From positions 17,870-81,869 of the forward strand of contig PNLY01000015.1 of the NCBI GenBank assembly GCA_013823325.1: DNA of 64,000 nt, in the 5' to 3' direction. How positions within the stretch are numbered: position 1 is the first letter of the stretch; each line of letters opens with the position of its first letter. The DNA is from Methylobacterium sp. (GTDB lineage Bacteria; Pseudomonadota; Alphaproteobacteria; Rhizobiales; Beijerinckiaceae). The notes under the pieces are model-generated. The model was given only the letters and a program-made list of their open reading frames with translations, searched no databases and was not told the origin of the DNA. Both the position numbers and the translations under genes were made by a program. Positions 61,390 through 64,000 of this stretch are shown here, piece after piece.

Positions 61390-62993
61390 GCCCGATCCTC
61401 GTCCTCGACGATGTCAGCGTGAAGCTGCCGGCCGGCGGTGACCGCTCGCACGCCATGGAAAAGGTTTCGCTGACGCTGGCGGCGAACGAGATCCTCTGCG
61501 TCGTCGGCGAATCCGGTTCCGGCAAGTCGATGACTGCCAACGCGATCATGCGGCTGCTGCCCGGCGGCGTCACCATCGACGGCGGCCAGATCCTGTTCGA
61601 AGGGCGCGACCTTTGCGGGCTGGGCGAAGCGCAGATGCGCAAGGTCCGCGGCGCCGGCATCGCCATGATCTTCCAGGAGCCGATGACGGCGCTCAACCCG
61701 CTGCGCAGCATCGGCGACCAGATCGGCGAGATGTTCGAGCTGCACACGGAGCTGTCGGCCGCCGAGATCAAGGCGCGCACGCTCGCTCTGCTCGAAGAGG
61801 TGCGCATTCCCGATCCGGCGCTCGCCTTCAAGGCCTATCCGCACGAGCTCTCCGGCGGCCAGCGCCAGCGCGCCATGATCGCGATGGCCTTGGCGCTCGA
61901 TCCGAAGGTGCTGATCGCCGACGAGCCGACCACGGCGCTCGACGTCACCACCCAGGCACAGATCCTCGAACTCATCCGCGACCTGCAGCGCCGCAAGGGC
62001 ACGGCCGTCCTGTTCATCACCCATGATTTCGGCGTGGTCGCCGAGATCGCCGATCGGGTCGCGGTGATGAGCAAGGGCGAGGTCGTCGAGCAGGGCGAGA
62101 CGCAGGCCGTGCTCGGCAACCCGCAGCACGCCTATACCCGCCAGCTGATCGCCGCGGTGCCGCCGCTCAAGGCGCCGCCGGCGCGGCCGCTGTCCGACGA
62201 GCCGATCATGACGATCGGCCATGTCTCGAAGACCTATCGCACCGGCGGCTTCCTCGGACGTGGCCAGCGCATCACTCATGCGGTCAAGGATGTCTCGCTG
62301 GTGCTGCCCAAGGGCGCGACGCTCGGCATCGTCGGCGAATCCGGCTCCGGCAAGTCGACATTGGCCCGCTGCCTCGTGCGCTTGATTGACCCCGAAAGTG
62401 GCGAGATCCGTCTGAACGGCATCGATCTCGCCAGCCTCAGCCGCGAGGAGATGCGCGCGGCGACGCGTCATATCCAGATGGTGTTCCAGGACCCGTTCGC
62501 CTCGCTGAACCCGCGCCGCAAGGCCGGCGAGGCAGTGGCGCAGGGGCTGGTCGTTCACGGCATGGCGCGGCCTCAGGCCTTGGCCCGCGCCAAGGAGCTG
62601 TTCGGGCTGGTCGGGCTTGATCCGGCGGCGACAGAACGCTATCCGCATGAATTCTCGGGCGGCCAGCGCCAGCGCATCGGCCTTGCGCGCGCCCTGGCGC
62701 TGGAGCCGGCGGTGCTGGTCGCGGACGAACCGGTCTCGGCGCTCGATGTCTCCGTGCAGGCGCAGGTGCTGAAGCTGCTGGCGGAATTGCGCCAGCGCCT
62801 CGGCCTCTCGATCGTCTTCATTACCCATGACCTGCGCGTCGCAGCGCAGGTCTGCGATCTCGTCGCGGTGATGAAGAGCGGCGAGGTGGTGGAGGCGGGA
62901 CCGATCGGCACGGTCTACGGTGAGCCGCAGCATCCCTATACGCAGGCGTTGCTCGCTTCGATCCCGGGCCGTGAGTTCGGGAAGGGGCGATAG
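61386..62993 (+). CDS. Fused ABC transporter ATPase (DppD-DppF type)
   Basis: 535 residues containing two complete nucleotide-binding domains. The first has [27 protein letters not shown] and [13 protein letters not shown]; the second, from about residue 273, has [27 protein letters not shown] and [13 protein letters not shown]. Each carries the C-terminal oligopeptide-type extension (for example [11 protein letters not shown]). Such DppD-DppF fusions occur in Rhizobiales. It starts at ATG 61386, overlapping the permease stop by 4 nt, and powers the importer. Confidence 0.94.
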   Translation: MSPILVLDDVSVKLPAGGDRSHAMEKVSLTLAANEILCVVGESGSGKSMTANAIMRLLPGGVTIDGGQILFEGRDLCGLGEAQMRKVRGAGIAMIFQEPMTALNPLRSIGDQIGEMFELHTELSAAEIKARTLALLEEVRIPDPALAFKAYPHELSGGQRQRAMIAMALALDPKVLIADEPTTALDVTTQAQILELIRDLQRRKGTAVLFITHDFGVVAEIADRVAVMSKGEVVEQGETQAVLGNPQHAYTRQLIAAVPPLKAPPARPLSDEPIMTIGHVSKTYRTGGFLGRGQRITHAVKDVSLVLPKGATLGIVGESGSGKSTLARCLVRLIDPESGEIRLNGIDLASLSREEMRAATRHIQMVFQDPFASLNPRRKAGEAVAQGLVVHGMARPQALARAKELFGLVGLDPAATERYPHEFSGGQRQRIGLARALALEPAVLVADEPVSALDVSVQAQVLKLLAELRQRLGLSIVFITHDLRVAAQVCDLVAVMKSGEVVEAGPIGTVYGEPQHPYTQALLASIPGREFGKGR

Positions 62994-63164
62994 TTTGATC
63001 TGCGGACGAGGGGCGCGGATTCGCGAGGTCGAGACGCCGCGGGTCGGCGCATTCCGGTCGCGTTAGCAGCTGTCGCCCTGTCAGCCTCCTGCTTCGCCCA
63101 AGCGACCTGACGAGCTGGCGACCGATCTCCGCTTCCGGGACCGGGCCGTAATCTGGAGGTGGCG

Positions 63165-63905
63165 TTATCGCGACGTCGATACCCGACCAGTTCTCAAGGC
63201 GTGGGCCCAGTCGGCCCGGCCATTGATCTCGGCCCGCCTTGCAGCACGCTCCCAATCATAGGCGATGGCGTAGTGCTCGATCGCGATCGCCTGCGTCACA
63301 TCCACGACAGCGAAACGCGCATGCGGTGCACCGCTTTCCGAAAGGTGGATGCTCGGCTGGGTGGCGTGATAGGCGGGGTTGCCGACGCTGCCGGGATTGA
63401 CGACGACGGTGCCGTCATCGAGCCGTAGCAGGCGCGGTTGATGGCTGTGCCCGCACAGGACCAAGGCGGCGCCGGCAGGGCCGAGCAAGGCTGCGACTGC
63501 CTGCGGGCCGGCCGCGACCAGCCGCCCGCCCTCGATCGCATCGAGGAGATAGGTGTCGTCGTCCTTCGGGCTGGCATGAAAGCAGCGCGCCACACCGATA
63601 TCGAGCTGGAACGGCAGGCCGCCCAGCCAGCCACGCGCCTCGGCATCGAGATTGCGCCAGGCGTAGCTGTCGGAGGCGCCAAGCCCGTCCGGAGAGGCCG
63701 CGCCGAGCGCCCGGTCATGGTTGCCGCGGACATGGCTCATCGCGCGGGCACGCAGCAGCTGCACCGTCTCCGCCGGCCAGAGCGGACCGGAGGCGCAGTC
63801 GCCGAGATTGACGATCCGATCGACGGAGAGCCCGGCAAGCCTGGCGAGCACCGCTTCGAGCGCCGGCAGATTGCCGTGAATGTCAGCGATGACGCCTAGC
63901 CGCAT
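63165..63905 (-). CDS. Metallophosphoesterase (YfcE/MJ0936-like)
   Basis: 246-residue calcineurin-like phosphoesterase. Metal-binding motifs are in order: ADIHGN (D8, H10), GDCASG (D, second metal), RGNHDRAL (N, H), CHGHSHQ-like segment in CGHSHQPRL and NPGSVGNP. These match the small YfcE/DUF2436-type phosphodiesterase group. Substrate unknown. ATG 63905; on the minus strand and convergent with the ABC operon, from which it is separated by 171 bp of gene-free DNA. Confidence 0.9.
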   Translation of the reverse strand: MRLGVIADIHGNLPALEAVLARLAGLSVDRIVNLGDCASGPLWPAETVQLLRARAMSHVRGNHDRALGAASPDGLGASDSYAWRNLDAEARGWLGGLPFQLDIGVARCFHASPKDDDTYLLDAIEGGRLVAAGPQAVAALLGPAGAALVLCGHSHQPRLLRLDDGTVVVNPGSVGNPAYHATQPSIHLSESGAPHARFAVVDVTQAIAIEHYAIAYDWERAARRAEINGRADWAHALRTGRVSTSR

Positions 63906-64000
63906 GTCGCAATTTCCAAATCCCGAGCCGGCTCAGCGCCGGCCGGTCCAGTGATGGCGTGTCTCGGATCGCACGCCAAGACCAGGGACGGTCACGCGTT
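63906..64000. other. Window edge
   Basis: 95 bp after the phosphoesterase start codon; likely its promoter region or the end of a neighbouring gene. Nothing can be assigned. Confidence 0.3.

Overview
This is a GC-rich, gene-dense chromosomal window from an alphaproteobacterium. The gene content suggests Hyphomicrobiales (Rhizobiales): a hom-glpX neighbourhood, class I PHA synthase, type 2 ArgC, MHS transporters, DUF1488-like and other small order-typical proteins, and rhizobial-style palindromic repeats. A Bosea-like genus is my best guess, inferred from overall protein character and not from a search. Four tRNA genes are visible (Thr-TGT, Tyr-GTA, Gly-TCC, Gln-CTG). There is no rRNA, CRISPR array, intact insertion sequence or phage.

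Layout. 1-5.7 kb: a catabolic locus on the minus strand (peptide-type binding protein, HisC-like aminotransferase, flavin/[2Fe-2S] reductase, Rieske oxygenase) divergent from a LysR regulator, with a palindromic operator between them. 5.9-9.3 kb: ssb, NAD kinase, a secreted metallo-beta-lactamase-fold protein and a small protein. 9.6-14 kb: two membrane diguanylate cyclases flanking tRNA-Thr and an L,D-transpeptidase lipoprotein. 14.3-21 kb: an MHS transporter with a long extracytoplasmic insert, rlmB, a P-loop ATPase, a cysteine-cluster protein, tRNA-Tyr and an MFS transporter. 21-27 kb: an accessory stretch of small proteins around tRNA-Gly, with a glycosyltransferase-like remnant, an AT-rich block and an IS3-type transposase remnant. 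27-33.2 kb: GNAT, then NIPSNAP, a fused TRAP permease, DctP, SDR and a ureohydrolase, a plausible uptake and catabolic unit for an unknown guanidino-type compound. 33.3-36.3 kb: a small kinase, argC with a candidate arginine attenuator, and an alpha/beta hydrolase. 36.4-41.6 kb: FAH-family hydrolase, FadL-type outer-membrane protein, phaC and a lipoprotein. 41.6-47.2 kb: GST, aminotransferase, homoserine dehydrogenase and class II fructose bisphosphatase. 47.2-51 kb: TetR regulator divergent from a MacAB-like ABC export system, with two operators in the shared promoter. 51-54.6 kb: rlmE, ppx/gppA and glpK. 54.7-63 kb: tRNA-Gln, an FAD oxidoreductase, a VOC protein and a complete dipeptide/oligopeptide-type ABC importer. 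63.2-63.9 kb: a phosphoesterase.

The strongest candidate for something undescribed is the argC leader (33823-33971). A near-consensus promoter is followed, with almost no 5' UTR, by a 19-codon ORF containing three consecutive arginine codons. A GC-rich terminator with seven T residues and a possible competing antiterminator pairing come next, and argC follows. This is the layout of ribosome-mediated attenuation, here apparently for arginine. It is read from sequence only and is untested.
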